NCBI RefSeq assembly: GCF_900114475.1
Contig: NZ_FOTE01000002.1
Span: 310,001-374,000 of the forward strand
Direction of reading: 5' to 3'
From: Paenibacillus sp. 1_12
Lineage (GTDB): Bacteria > Bacillota > Bacilli > Paenibacillales > NBRC-103111
DNA: 64,000 nucleotides
Positions 38,696 to 46,471 of the stretch are shown one piece after another (position 1 is the stretch's first letter; each line of letters starts with the position of its first letter). Below the pieces are notes generated by a model. That model was not told the DNA's origin, did no database searches, and worked only from the letters and a program-made list of their open reading frames with translations. A program made the translations under genes and the position numbers.

Positions 38696-39892
38696 TTATG
38701 AATGGAATTCGGCTTGCTTTTGCTTCCACTTTTCTCTGAATAGCGGCATGACATGCTTCCCAAAGTTCTCGCCTTCCTCCAAATGGGGATAGCCCGATAA
38801 AATAAAGGTCGAGACGCCAAGCTCCGCATATTCCACCAGACGGTCTGCAACCTGATCGGCTGTTCCCACAATGAGTATTGCTCCACCGGAACGAACCGTA
38901 GATAGTCCGGTCCATAGGTTCGGTCCTACAACAAATCCGTTATCCTGAGACTGCTCTCTTAATTCGTTCTGTCGCTGTTGATTGGTTGCATCAGTTTTGG
39001 CAAATGCCGCTTGAGCATGCTTGCGTGTTTCCGAGGACACCTTACTGATCGAATCCCATGCGGCTGCCCAAGCGGCTTCCTCTGTATCCCTGATCAGTAC
39101 CTGTGCGCGCAGACCATATCGCAGCTCCCGATCAATACCCGTATCCTCCAGATATTCGGCACGAATAGCTTCAACCTCGGCAATCTGCTGACCAATCCAA
39201 TCGTGCGGCTCACCCCACATCAGGTATGTATCCGCATATTCCACTGCTGTCCTCTTGGCTGAGGGAGAGCTGCCACCCAGATAAAAGGGCGGATAAGGCT
39301 TTTGAATCGGTAAAGGTGTCGTAGCAGCACGTTTAAATTGATAATATTGGCCTTGAAAAGGCTGCGGTTCTGTTTTACTCCGATCATCGGTTTGTTTTGA
39401 GGAATCATCCTTCGTAAATTCGGAAGCTGTTAAGCCGTCCGCTTGTGACAAAGCTTGCTTCATAACCTCTAAATATTCCTGAGCCCGCACATACCTGCCA
39501 TCATGATCATGAGCAAGCGGATCTCCAAGCTCTTCGAGATCTTGTATCGAGCTTCCCGTCACCACATTGATCATTGCGCGGCCTCCCGATAGGATATCCA
39601 GAGCAGCTGCCATCCGAGCAGCCAGTACAGGAGCAACCAAACCTGGTCGAACCGCGACCAAAGGTCGCAAGGTTTGCGTATGACTCATAACCGCCGAGCC
39701 TACAACCCATGCATCCAGGCATGCGCCTCCGGTTGGAATCAGCACAAATTCAAAGCCTGCTTGTTCAACCGTCTGTGCTACCTTAATTAAATATTCCAGA
39801 GTGGGCTCCCGTTCCGGAGCAACCCCCACATATGTGCCATCACCTGCTGTCGGCAAAAACCAGCCAAAACGAATTTCATTTTGTAAATTCAT
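38696..39892 (-). CDS. SsuD-like flavin-dependent (sulfonate) monooxygenase
   Basis: 398 residues from ATG 39892 with GAAGGGAG 9 bases upstream. This is a bacterial luciferase-like TIM barrel. The family landmarks EIRFGWFLPTAGDGTYVG, FEFVLIPTGGACLDAWVVGSAV, SGGRAMINVVTGSS and YLGGSSPSAKRTAVEYADTYLMWGEP match alkanesulfonate monooxygenases, which use FMNH2 and O2 to release sulfite from a C-S bond. No flavin reductase is visible nearby. It is the first gene of an operon with a sugar-type ABC importer, which suggests a sulfonated sugar such as sulfoquinovose; other LLM reactions remain possible. Confidence 0.85.
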   Translation of the reverse strand: MNLQNEIRFGWFLPTAGDGTYVGVAPEREPTLEYLIKVAQTVEQAGFEFVLIPTGGACLDAWVVGSAVMSHTQTLRPLVAVRPGLVAPVLAARMAAALDILSGGRAMINVVTGSSIQDLEELGDPLAHDHDGRYVRAQEYLEVMKQALSQADGLTASEFTKDDSSKQTDDRSKTEPQPFQGQYYQFKRAATTPLPIQKPYPPFYLGGSSPSAKRTAVEYADTYLMWGEPHDWIGQQIAEVEAIRAEYLEDTGIDRELRYGLRAQVLIRDTEEAAWAAAWDSISKVSSETRKHAQAAFAKTDATNQQRQNELREQSQDNGFVVGPNLWTGLSTVRSGGAILIVGTADQVADRLVEYAELGVSTFILSGYPHLEEGENFGKHVMPLFREKWKQKQAEFHS

Positions 39893-40224
39893 CCTAAGCT
39901 GCTCCCTTCTCGTCTCCGCTATTACGGTAGAATGCAACTATTTCCTATGAAAAATCAATGCCTTGACGACATAGAGCGCTCATGCCGCATCTCCAGCGAA
40001 CCGGTCGATAACCTATAATTATAATAGGAATAGTATGTATTTGCATGATAACAAGAAACAGACAAAGAGGTCAATGTCAATTTGCGTGTGAATCGTTTGT
40101 CATTTTGTGCACTTTTCTAATAAAACAAATTGTTCTCTTACTTCATATTCGTTAAAATAAGAGAGAATAACTGGAATCTGAGATTTACAGTAAATAAATT
40201 AGCATGGTAAAAAGAGGTGTCTGT
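39893..40224. promoter_or_regulatory. Divergent control region with promoter and inverted repeat
   Basis: For the plus-strand AraC gene, TTGTTC (40130-40135), 17 bases, TAAAAT (40153-40158). The inverted repeat TCTCTTA/TAAGAGA (40134-40140, 40158-40164) overlaps both boxes, so a bound protein would block this promoter. For the minus-strand monooxygenase a -10-like TATAAT is at 40023-40018 without a clear -35. Confidence 0.45.
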
Positions 40225-41109
40225 ATGCGGGCAATAATGCGCGAGGATCATCATGAATTTTTGGAAATCCACTTTTTCACACCTTCCGAATATGAAAAAT
40301 CAGGGGCAGCATGGCCCATTCGGATGGGACATAATATTGCCAAACCCAACTACCACATGGGGCCCAAAGCCTCACCCTATTGTTACTTGATCTTCATAAC
40401 TGATGGCCAAGGTAAATTCGTCCAACGAGGTCGAACGTTTCCTTTGCGCAAAAATGACATGATTGGCTTATTTCCGCAGGTCACACATGAATACTTTACA
40501 GATCCAGATAAGCCGCTGCGGCAAATATTTGTCGCGTTTGACGGGAAGCATGCACTCCAGCTTATGGAGAAAATCGGGTTAAGCCCTGACAACCCTTATA
40601 TTTCCGGTATTCTGAATTCAGCCGTCTACCGGCTCATGTGGGATTTTCTGGAGTTGGTCAGAAATCCCGCGGACAGCTATACGGATTTGGCTCGGCTCGG
40701 CAAATTTCATCAGGTTTTTGATAAGCTGTCACAGACTCATTTGTCGGATGCTTCCAAGGAGAACCCTACGATTTCAGGTGTGCACAAAGGTATGGAATAC
40801 ATGGAGATTCATTACGCAGAGGGTATTTCCGTGGAGCGTGTCTCCCAGTTCGTCGGTATGGAGCGAACCCGATTTACGAAGCAATTTCGGCAAACGTACG
40901 GCGAAACGCCGATGCAAGCCATTCAACGGTTAAAAATGAACGAAGCCAAGCTGCTGCTGGAGCGGACGACCTACAGGCTATCGGAAATCGCCCATTCTGT
41001 CGGCTATCCCGATCTGTTCTCGTTCTCCAAAGCTTTTAAAAAAAGAGAAGGCATACCTCCACAATTATACCGTTTGCAGCAAATTGGTGATAAGAATGAT
41101 CCTTCCTGA
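40225..41109 (+). CDS. AraC-family regulator with N-terminal cupin
   Basis: 294 residues from the ATG at 40225, which has AGAGGTG 6 bases before; an ATG seven codons upstream has none. The N-terminal cupin-like sensor (about 10-150) contains YCYLIFITDGQGKFVQRGRTFPLRKNDMIGLFP. The C-terminal AraC domain has ISVERVSQFVGMERTRFTKQFRQTYGETPMQAIQRLKMNEAKLLL and LSEIAHSVGYPDLFSFSKAFKKREG. Divergent from the monooxygenase-ABC operon, which it probably controls. Confidence 0.9.
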   Translation: MRAIMREDHHEFLEIHFFTPSEYEKSGAAWPIRMGHNIAKPNYHMGPKASPYCYLIFITDGQGKFVQRGRTFPLRKNDMIGLFPQVTHEYFTDPDKPLRQIFVAFDGKHALQLMEKIGLSPDNPYISGILNSAVYRLMWDFLELVRNPADSYTDLARLGKFHQVFDKLSQTHLSDASKENPTISGVHKGMEYMEIHYAEGISVERVSQFVGMERTRFTKQFRQTYGETPMQAIQRLKMNEAKLLLERTTYRLSEIAHSVGYPDLFSFSKAFKKREGIPPQLYRLQQIGDKNDPS

Positions 41110-41157
41110 CACTTGACTCACTTGACTCATCCACGAGAAGCTTTTCTCAATTACAAA

Positions 41158-41205
41158 AAAGGAGCAAAGAAGGCGACATCCTGCTGCCGCCTTCTTTGCT
41201 CCTTT
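41158..41205 (+). terminator. Strong terminator after AraC gene
   Basis: Perfect 18-bp stem AAAGGAGCAAAGAAGGCG / CGCCTTCTTTGCTCCTTT with a 12-base loop, 48 bp after the stop. Confidence 0.8.
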
Positions 41206-41429
41206 GACTCTTTCATCAATTTCTTTCCAGATACTGAAGCATTTCTTTGCCACGGGTACAGAAATGTTTTGGTCATCGCTAAACTACCATAAAAGAACGG
41301 ATTAACTTTCATGCTCTGTGGCGCACGCAGGGGGATGCATGGATGATTCAAGGTCCCACTATCGCCAAAAACAAAGTTGCTACTTTTCTGATAAATGTTT
41401 ATTGACGTCCAATCCAAATATGTGTACTA

Positions 41430-41460
41430 TATAATTAGACATTTAGAAAATTATCTAAAT
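41430..41460 (+). promoter_or_regulatory. sdpR promoter region and near-palindromic operator
   Basis: TATAAT at 41430-41435 is followed by a 20-bp near-palindrome (41441-41460; arms ATTTAG and CTAAAT, with only two mismatched positions in the centre). It lies 24 bp before the sdpR start. SdpR in B. subtilis represses its own operon, so this is the expected operator. No good -35 box is seen at normal spacing. Confidence 0.6.
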
Positions 41461-41484
41461 ATTGAAATGTGGCGGTGATATCTT

Positions 41485-41757
41485 GTGAATGACGCATTTA
41501 AAGCATTATCGGATCCGACTCGTCGGCAAATCTTACAGTTGTTACGGGACAAAAGTATGAGTCCCGGGGAGATATCGGAACATTTCCAGATTAGCAAGCC
41601 GAGCATATCTCATCACTTAAACTTGCTCAAGCAGGCAGGTTTGGTCTTAGACGAACGACAAGGGCAAAACATTATTTATACGCTGCATACGACAGTTGTA
41701 GAAGATGTCATAGGATGGATGTTCAATATTATTAACAAAAGTGAGGATGAAAAATGA
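41485..41757 (+). CDS. sdpR: SdpR-type ArsR autorepressor
   Basis: 90 residues, GTG start at 41485. Short winged-helix protein beginning MNDAFKALSDPTRRQILQLL, with recognition helix region ISEHFQISKPSISHHLNLLKQAGLV. No metal-binding ELCV cysteine box, as in SdpR. In B. subtilis the membrane immunity protein SdpI, when bound to the SdpC toxin, sequesters SdpR and relieves autorepression. Its stop overlaps the start of the SdpI-like gene (ATGA). Confidence 0.92.
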   Translation: MNDAFKALSDPTRRQILQLLRDKSMSPGEISEHFQISKPSISHHLNLLKQAGLVLDERQGQNIIYTLHTTVVEDVIGWMFNIINKSEDEK

Positions 41758-42398
41758 TGAAAGTAATGAGAGAAATCTTTCTTATTTTGCTTAGCGTTTC
41801 GCCGGCAGTCGGGGCATTGCTTCTTTACAACCAACTTCCAGAAACGATGGCTACACACTTTGATATTAATAACGAAGTAAACGGTACCATGAGTAGAGGA
41901 ATGCTAATCGTCATGCTTTTTTTGCTTGGTCTTATACCGGTTATAATCCGTGTTTCACGTTTCGTCGACCCCAAGAGAGCCAATTACGAACAATTTTCTA
42001 AAGCATTTGAAGTATCTCGAGTCGGTGTCACTATACTGTTAACTGTGGTTGGTTGGATGATCATTGCCTACAACCTTGGAAGTCATGTCGACATGGCTAA
42101 GGTGGCCATGTTCGTTGTAGGGCTGTTTTTCGCGATCATGGGCAATTACTTTACCCAGGTTAAGCCTAACTATATGTTTGGAATACGAACACCGTGGACA
42201 CTGGCTAATGAAGAAATATGGAGGAAAACCCATAGGCTAGCTGGCCCTCTAATGATGATCGGTGGGGTAATTTCCGTGATTTCTTCGTTCTTAAGCGGTT
42301 CAATAGCAGTTATCGTATTTATAATAGCGATTGTAGCTGCATCTATAATTCCTGTGTTTTACTCTTATATGTTATACACTCGCAATAGAGTCAAATGA
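41754..42398 (+). CDS. sdpI: SdpI-type immunity membrane protein
   Basis: 214 residues with six predicted membrane spans. N-terminal DUF1648 motif LPETMATHFDINNEVNGTMSR, then the SdpI domain VKPNYMFGIRTPWTLANEEIWRKTHRLAG. It protects against the SdpC killing peptide in B. subtilis and signals to SdpR. No sdpABC toxin operon is in the window, so it may give resistance to neighbours' toxin. The gene overlaps sdpR by 4 bases. Confidence 0.92.
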   Translation: MMKVMREIFLILLSVSPAVGALLLYNQLPETMATHFDINNEVNGTMSRGMLIVMLFLLGLIPVIIRVSRFVDPKRANYEQFSKAFEVSRVGVTILLTVVGWMIIAYNLGSHVDMAKVAMFVVGLFFAIMGNYFTQVKPNYMFGIRTPWTLANEEIWRKTHRLAGPLMMIGGVISVISSFLSGSIAVIVFIIAIVAASIIPVFYSYMLYTRNRVK

Positions 42399-42425
42399 CG
42401 CCGTGTTACATGTACCATTAGATGA

Positions 42426-42449
42426 GGCTGCCGCTCGGCAGTCTTTTCT
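42426..42449 (+). terminator. Terminator after sdpI
   Basis: CTGCCG-CT-CGGCAG followed by TCTTTTCTC, 30 bp after the sdpI stop. Confidence 0.6.
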
Positions 42450-42476
42450 CAACTGCATACTTCAGGTAAATTGAAG

Positions 42477-42507
42477 TGGGAGCTGCCGTGGCGGCTCCCA
42501 TTTTTTT
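42477..42507 (+). terminator. Second terminator after sdpI
   Basis: TGGGAGC and GCTCCCA with inner pairing, followed by seven T; the stronger of the two. Confidence 0.8.
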
Positions 42508-42621
42508 GAAATTTGAAGCATTTCTTTGCCGCGGGTTCTTTGAAGCATACCTTGTGATTGGGGCAAGATTATGCTTCAAGTCTCATCCTTTTACATGATC
42601 AACCTCATCAAACTTAAGCGG

Positions 42622-42879
42622 TCAGTACTTCGTTCCCTTCGTACCGCTGTTGTTCAGTAAATATTCAAAGTCATTTTCAAGCCGTTTCTGTTCAGCCTTG
42701 CGGGCATCCACAACCTGCTGTCTTGCATCTTCCTTCTGCTTCGCCTCTGCCGCTTTCATCGCGTCGGCCTGCGCTTGAAGCTTGCTTAGAACATCAGGAT
42801 TGATCAAATCCTTCAAAGTAGCTGGCTTATCCTGAGCAGCGGGTTTGGGAGCCACTGCGGGTCTTTGTTTTTTTGCCAT
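42622..42879 (-). CDS. yqkE: Small DUF3886 (YqkE-like) protein
   Basis: 85 residues, ATG at 42879. Lysine/glutamine-rich, predicted largely coiled coil: TLKDLINPDVLSKLQAQADAMKAAEAKQKEDARQQ, then FEYLLNNS. The TLKDL... FEELLN pattern matches the YqkE family of Bacillota, whose role is unknown. An Ala/Pro-rich N-terminus precedes it. Stands alone, 39 bp downstream of the SDR gene. Confidence 0.8.
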   Translation of the reverse strand: MAKKQRPAVAPKPAAQDKPATLKDLINPDVLSKLQAQADAMKAAEAKQKEDARQQVVDARKAEQKRLENDFEYLLNNSGTKGTKY

Positions 42880-42918
42880 CTGGAGATTACCTACCCTTCT
42901 ATCCTTTAGTGACTGAAC

Positions 42919-43692
42919 TTATAGCATAACAATATTTTGATGTCCTGCCAAGAAGCCCCCATCCACAGGGATACAAGTACCCGTAATATAAGAGGCTTGC
43001 GGGGATGCCAGAAAGCATGCTGCCTCTGCTACTTCGTGTGATAGTCCAAAGCGTTCCATCGGTGTTTTGCCCAATACACCGTCTCTGAACGCTTGCCGCT
43101 GGAAATTTGCCGAATTGAGATCCGTTTCGATATAACCGGGACTCACGGAGTTAACTCGGATTCCATATTTGGCCCATTCCACCGCCAGCACTTTGCTGTA
43201 TTGCAGCAGACCGCCCTTGGAGGCCGAATACGCACTCTGATTCGGGGTAGCGATATGCGACAGCATCGAGGTGATCGTCACAATCGAGCCGCTGCCTTGT
43301 TGGATCATCCGCTTACCCACCTCCTGACAAGTTAAGAAGGCTCCCTTCAGATTGATCCCGATAATCTCATCCCAAGCCTCCGATGTATACTGCTCGGCAG
43401 GCATTCGTTTATTCGTACCCGCACAATAAATCAAGATATCGATTTGCCCATGAATACGGTTCGCCTGCTCCACAAACTGCTGTATGCTAGTCTGATCCTG
43501 AACATCGAGCGAAAGCCCGTCCGCCACTGCGCCCAACCCACGAATTTCCTCTGCCGTTCCCTTGTACTGCTCCTCAGTACGACTTCCAATTATGACTTTG
43601 CTGCCATATCCGGCAAGAGCCTTGGCAATCTCTTTGCCAATCCCTCTGCCACCTCCTGCAATAACCGCTACCTGCTGATCCAAACCACGCAT
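42919..43692 (-). CDS. Short-chain dehydrogenase/reductase
   Basis: 257 residues, ATG 43692 with AAAGGGGAGC. Classical SDR: cofactor loop GGGRGIGKE, NAG-like CAGTNKR, catalytic Ser in VTITSMLSH, YSASKGG for the Tyr-Lys pair, C-terminal CIPVDGGFLAG. Arg after the second strand (GSRTEEQ) favours NADPH. The closest general types are gluconate 5-dehydrogenase and 3-oxoacyl reductase; the substrate is not determined. Confidence 0.88.
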   Translation of the reverse strand: MRGLDQQVAVIAGGGRGIGKEIAKALAGYGSKVIIGSRTEEQYKGTAEEIRGLGAVADGLSLDVQDQTSIQQFVEQANRIHGQIDILIYCAGTNKRMPAEQYTSEAWDEIIGINLKGAFLTCQEVGKRMIQQGSGSIVTITSMLSHIATPNQSAYSASKGGLLQYSKVLAVEWAKYGIRVNSVSPGYIETDLNSANFQRQAFRDGVLGKTPMERFGLSHEVAEAACFLASPQASYITGTCIPVDGGFLAGHQNIVML

Positions 43693-43727
43693 GATAAAGC
43701 TCCCCTTTCATTCTAGTTCTTCACGAT

Positions 43728-46226
43728 TTACTTGCTCAGCAATTGGATCGAATGTACGGCATTCTCCAGTCGCTGCCATTGTTCTTCAGTCTTCACCGCA
43801 TCGTTAATCCGTTCACGAACGGAATACACATACCCGTTTTTTTCGAATACATATTCGATGAGCGTATAGGGTATATTTTTGCTTTTGTATGTTGTTGTGA
43901 ACTTTCTGACGTTCGTACCAAATAACTCTTCATCCGCAGCGGAATTTTTGTAATTTGCATCGGCCTCGATATTTTTTTTATGATCCTGCTCAATGCGTTT
44001 TGTTGTCTCCTCGAGACTTGAACGGTCATCAACAGAAATGCCCAGGCTGCCTCCATTAAAGCTGAATTGCGCGGACGGACTATCAAGCTCTCTCTGGTAA
44101 ACACCTTGCCAAGCTTCGGGAATGTGGAGTGTGTACATATATTTTTTATTAGTATAAGTTATGGTTTTATTAAGATCGCTCAGATCGTCTATATCCTGAA
44201 TAAAACCGAGTGAACGATTGACGCCATCCTTGGTAAAGGCAACAGACTTCTCAAAGCTGCTGAGTAGTGTTTCCATCACTTCACCACCAACAGCTCTCGG
44301 AAAGGTGAATTTTAATTCGTACTTGTACTTGTCTTTCATAATATAAAAGACATGTGACTGGCGCCACTTATCACCCATAGTCGAAGCATAACGCTTGGCA
44401 ATAGCCGTGATACCGCCAATCACTGCATCCTGCGATTCCCCGATTTCCTTATAACCCTCTGTGTAGGAATCATTAAATTTCGCCGACTGTCTTGCGACCC
44501 AATCCTTCAACGTATCACCGGACGCGGCTGAACTCACCTGTACAGATAAGGTTTGCTCGCCATCCTTGCTTGAATAATTCAGACCATTGCCCCAATCCCT
44601 CTTATTCCATTCCAGAGGTGTATCAAAGACAAGTCCGTATTCTGTCGTCACCGTATTTCCGGCTTGATAGGCAGAAATATCCTTTAAGGAAGGATTACTT
44701 GCGTCAAACGAAAGCACGAATGAATCCAGCAGATCGTTGTAGCTGTTTCGCTTGATCGCGTTGTTGTAGGAGTCTTCCTTCTCGACTGCCAGTGTCAGGT
44801 AGTAAACTTTATCTCCTTTGGAGAAGGCACGTATTTGGTAATATTCGCCACGTTCATTTTTTCGTACAAGTAATAGATATGATTGCGGTTTTTGCTCGAC
44901 AAATCTTTTTTCCAAAGTCGTCCCTTTGGCATCATCGGCCAGTTTTTTCATTAAACCAACAGGAGAGATATCCTCGCTTTGTTTTTCTTCAATGTTAATA
45001 TTAATGGCAAACTCGCCTTTGGCATCGACAAGGAGTACACTATTGCCTTGCCCCGAATCTTCATTTGCTTTGACAAGACCTGCCGGATATTTCATCGACC
45101 AGCCGTAATGACTATCACCAATCCATGTCTTGCCTTGGTCTGCATCAATATATGAACCGTCCACATCCTGAATAACGTTCTCAGCACTTGAGTGCTCTTC
45201 TCCCAGCACAACCTCGATGATTCTGGAGTTACTTTTAGATTGAATCGTCAGCTTGACCTTTTGCTCCGGTAAATAGTTCTTTAAAGCCTCATTGTATTCT
45301 ACCTGATTACGTGTTGGAGTAGAGTTGATTGCGAGCAGCACATCACCTTGCACAATTCCCGCCTTAGCGCCAGGAGAATCCGGTTCTACATAAGTGACCT
45401 CCAGACCATTGCTAGAAGGCAAACCAACAACAGCCTCCCAGCTTTCACCAAGCTCTAAACCCAAGGAAGGACGCTTTACTTTGCCATATTTAAAAAAGTG
45501 GTCCAGCACATGCTGTACAGTTGCCACCGGAATCGCAAAACCAAGACCATCCACGCCATACTGGACGTACTTGAGGGTGTTGATCCCAATAACTTGTCCT
45601 TTCATATTGACCAATGCACCGCCGCTATTGCCAGGATTAATCGCCGCATCCGTCTGGATTAGCTGATACTTGGACAGCACCGAGCGGTCCATTCCACTAA
45701 CGATACCAGAGGTAACCGAGTTGCGAAGCGCAAAGGAGAGCGGCGTCCCAATCGCCATAACGGATTCTCCGACTTTTAGATCCGTCGGATCAGCCAACAC
45801 GGCTGGGCTCAGCCCTGACGCCTCGATCTTCACCAAAGCCAGATCACTTTCTTCATCAAAATGTGTGGTTTTACCCGGATACGTCTGACCGTCAGAAGTA
45901 ACGACCACGATATTGCGCATATTTTTGACGACATGGGCATTGGTGAGGATGTACCCGTCGCTTTTTACGATAACTCCGGTCCCGTGAGCAAGATCATACC
46001 GGTTTTTTTCCACTGCTTTTTTATTATCGATCGGTTTACCAATGATGGCTACGACAGATTTGGTCGTTTTTTCGATAACCGCGGGAACAGCTCCCTTGTC
46101 TACTGCGGCATCCGCATAAACGGCTGTGCTTGCGAAAGACACAAATAGTATCGCAGCAAGGACTGACAGCACGAAACGTTTGCCTGCCTTTTGTAAATAA
46201 TTCAATTTAAATTTCACCCCGTTCAT
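43728..46226 (-). CDS. HtrA-type secreted serine protease with extra C-terminal modules
   Basis: 832 residues by the ATG at 46226, which has no ribosome site; a TTG at 46205 has GGGGTGA 9 bases before and gives 825. Signal peptide or anchor FVLSVLAAILFVSFASTAVYADA. Trypsin-like domain with His in LTNAHVVKN, Asp in SDLALVKIE and Ser in GNSGGALV, then a PDZ domain (about 255-345; GLELGESWEAV, SPGAKAGIVQGDVLLAIN). The remaining 450 residues look like three successive alpha/beta modules, each starting with a Trp/Tyr-containing strand and ending in a helix with SF or SI, of PsbP/Mog1-like pattern. Ordinary HtrA proteins stop near residue 400. Confidence 0.85.
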   Translation of the reverse strand: MNGVKFKLNYLQKAGKRFVLSVLAAILFVSFASTAVYADAAVDKGAVPAVIEKTTKSVVAIIGKPIDNKKAVEKNRYDLAHGTGVIVKSDGYILTNAHVVKNMRNIVVVTSDGQTYPGKTTHFDEESDLALVKIEASGLSPAVLADPTDLKVGESVMAIGTPLSFALRNSVTSGIVSGMDRSVLSKYQLIQTDAAINPGNSGGALVNMKGQVIGINTLKYVQYGVDGLGFAIPVATVQHVLDHFFKYGKVKRPSLGLELGESWEAVVGLPSSNGLEVTYVEPDSPGAKAGIVQGDVLLAINSTPTRNQVEYNEALKNYLPEQKVKLTIQSKSNSRIIEVVLGEEHSSAENVIQDVDGSYIDADQGKTWIGDSHYGWSMKYPAGLVKANEDSGQGNSVLLVDAKGEFAININIEEKQSEDISPVGLMKKLADDAKGTTLEKRFVEQKPQSYLLLVRKNERGEYYQIRAFSKGDKVYYLTLAVEKEDSYNNAIKRNSYNDLLDSFVLSFDASNPSLKDISAYQAGNTVTTEYGLVFDTPLEWNKRDWGNGLNYSSKDGEQTLSVQVSSAASGDTLKDWVARQSAKFNDSYTEGYKEIGESQDAVIGGITAIAKRYASTMGDKWRQSHVFYIMKDKYKYELKFTFPRAVGGEVMETLLSSFEKSVAFTKDGVNRSLGFIQDIDDLSDLNKTITYTNKKYMYTLHIPEAWQGVYQRELDSPSAQFSFNGGSLGISVDDRSSLEETTKRIEQDHKKNIEADANYKNSAADEELFGTNVRKFTTTYKSKNIPYTLIEYVFEKNGYVYSVRERINDAVKTEEQWQRLENAVHSIQLLSK

Positions 46227-46303
46227 AAGTTAATTGGCTTATTTTTCCACATAAATACTCTAACAGAATCAAGCACAAATTCCAATACATTGATATTTAA
46301 CAA

Positions 46304-46332
46304 TTGACAGGTTTCATAGCTGATGATATATT
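46304..46332 (+). promoter_or_regulatory. Strong sigma-A promoter
   Basis: TTGACA (46304-46309), 17 bases, TATATT (46327-46332). It drives the leader in front of the orphan lipoprotein gene; the start site would be near 46339. Confidence 0.75.
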
Positions 46333-46338
46333 ATCCAT

Positions 46339-46416
46339 GTATTCCACTTGGAATAGTTATATTAATTAGCTACCGGACATCCGGAGACTGGCCTTTAGGC
46401 TATAGTCTCCTTTTTT
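46339..46416 (+). ncRNA. Structured leader ending in an intrinsic terminator
   Basis: Hairpins in order: ATTCCA/TGGAAT (46341-46354), CCGGA-CA-TCCGG (46373-46384), and GGAGACT/AGTCTCC (46383-46410) followed by TTTTTT (46411-46416). The second and third share bases 46383-46384, so they compete: the first can act as antiterminator. The lipoprotein start is 56 bp further on. This is either an attenuator/riboswitch of a class I do not recognise or a short independent RNA. Confidence 0.5.
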
Positions 46417-46471
46417 GTTTGTCTACCCATGGTCTGTAAACCTATTATATGTTTAGGCGGTGATTCTTTTC

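Noticed and set aside
41151-41417. 88-codon minus-strand frame between the AraC gene and sdpR
   Set aside because: Runs through a perfect terminator stem, has no ribosome site, and is not in the frame shared by the 23-base repeat.
46339-46416. Known riboswitch class (preQ1, SAM, c-di-GMP, guanidine, fluoride)
   Set aside because: Compared from memory with these consensus motifs; none fits.
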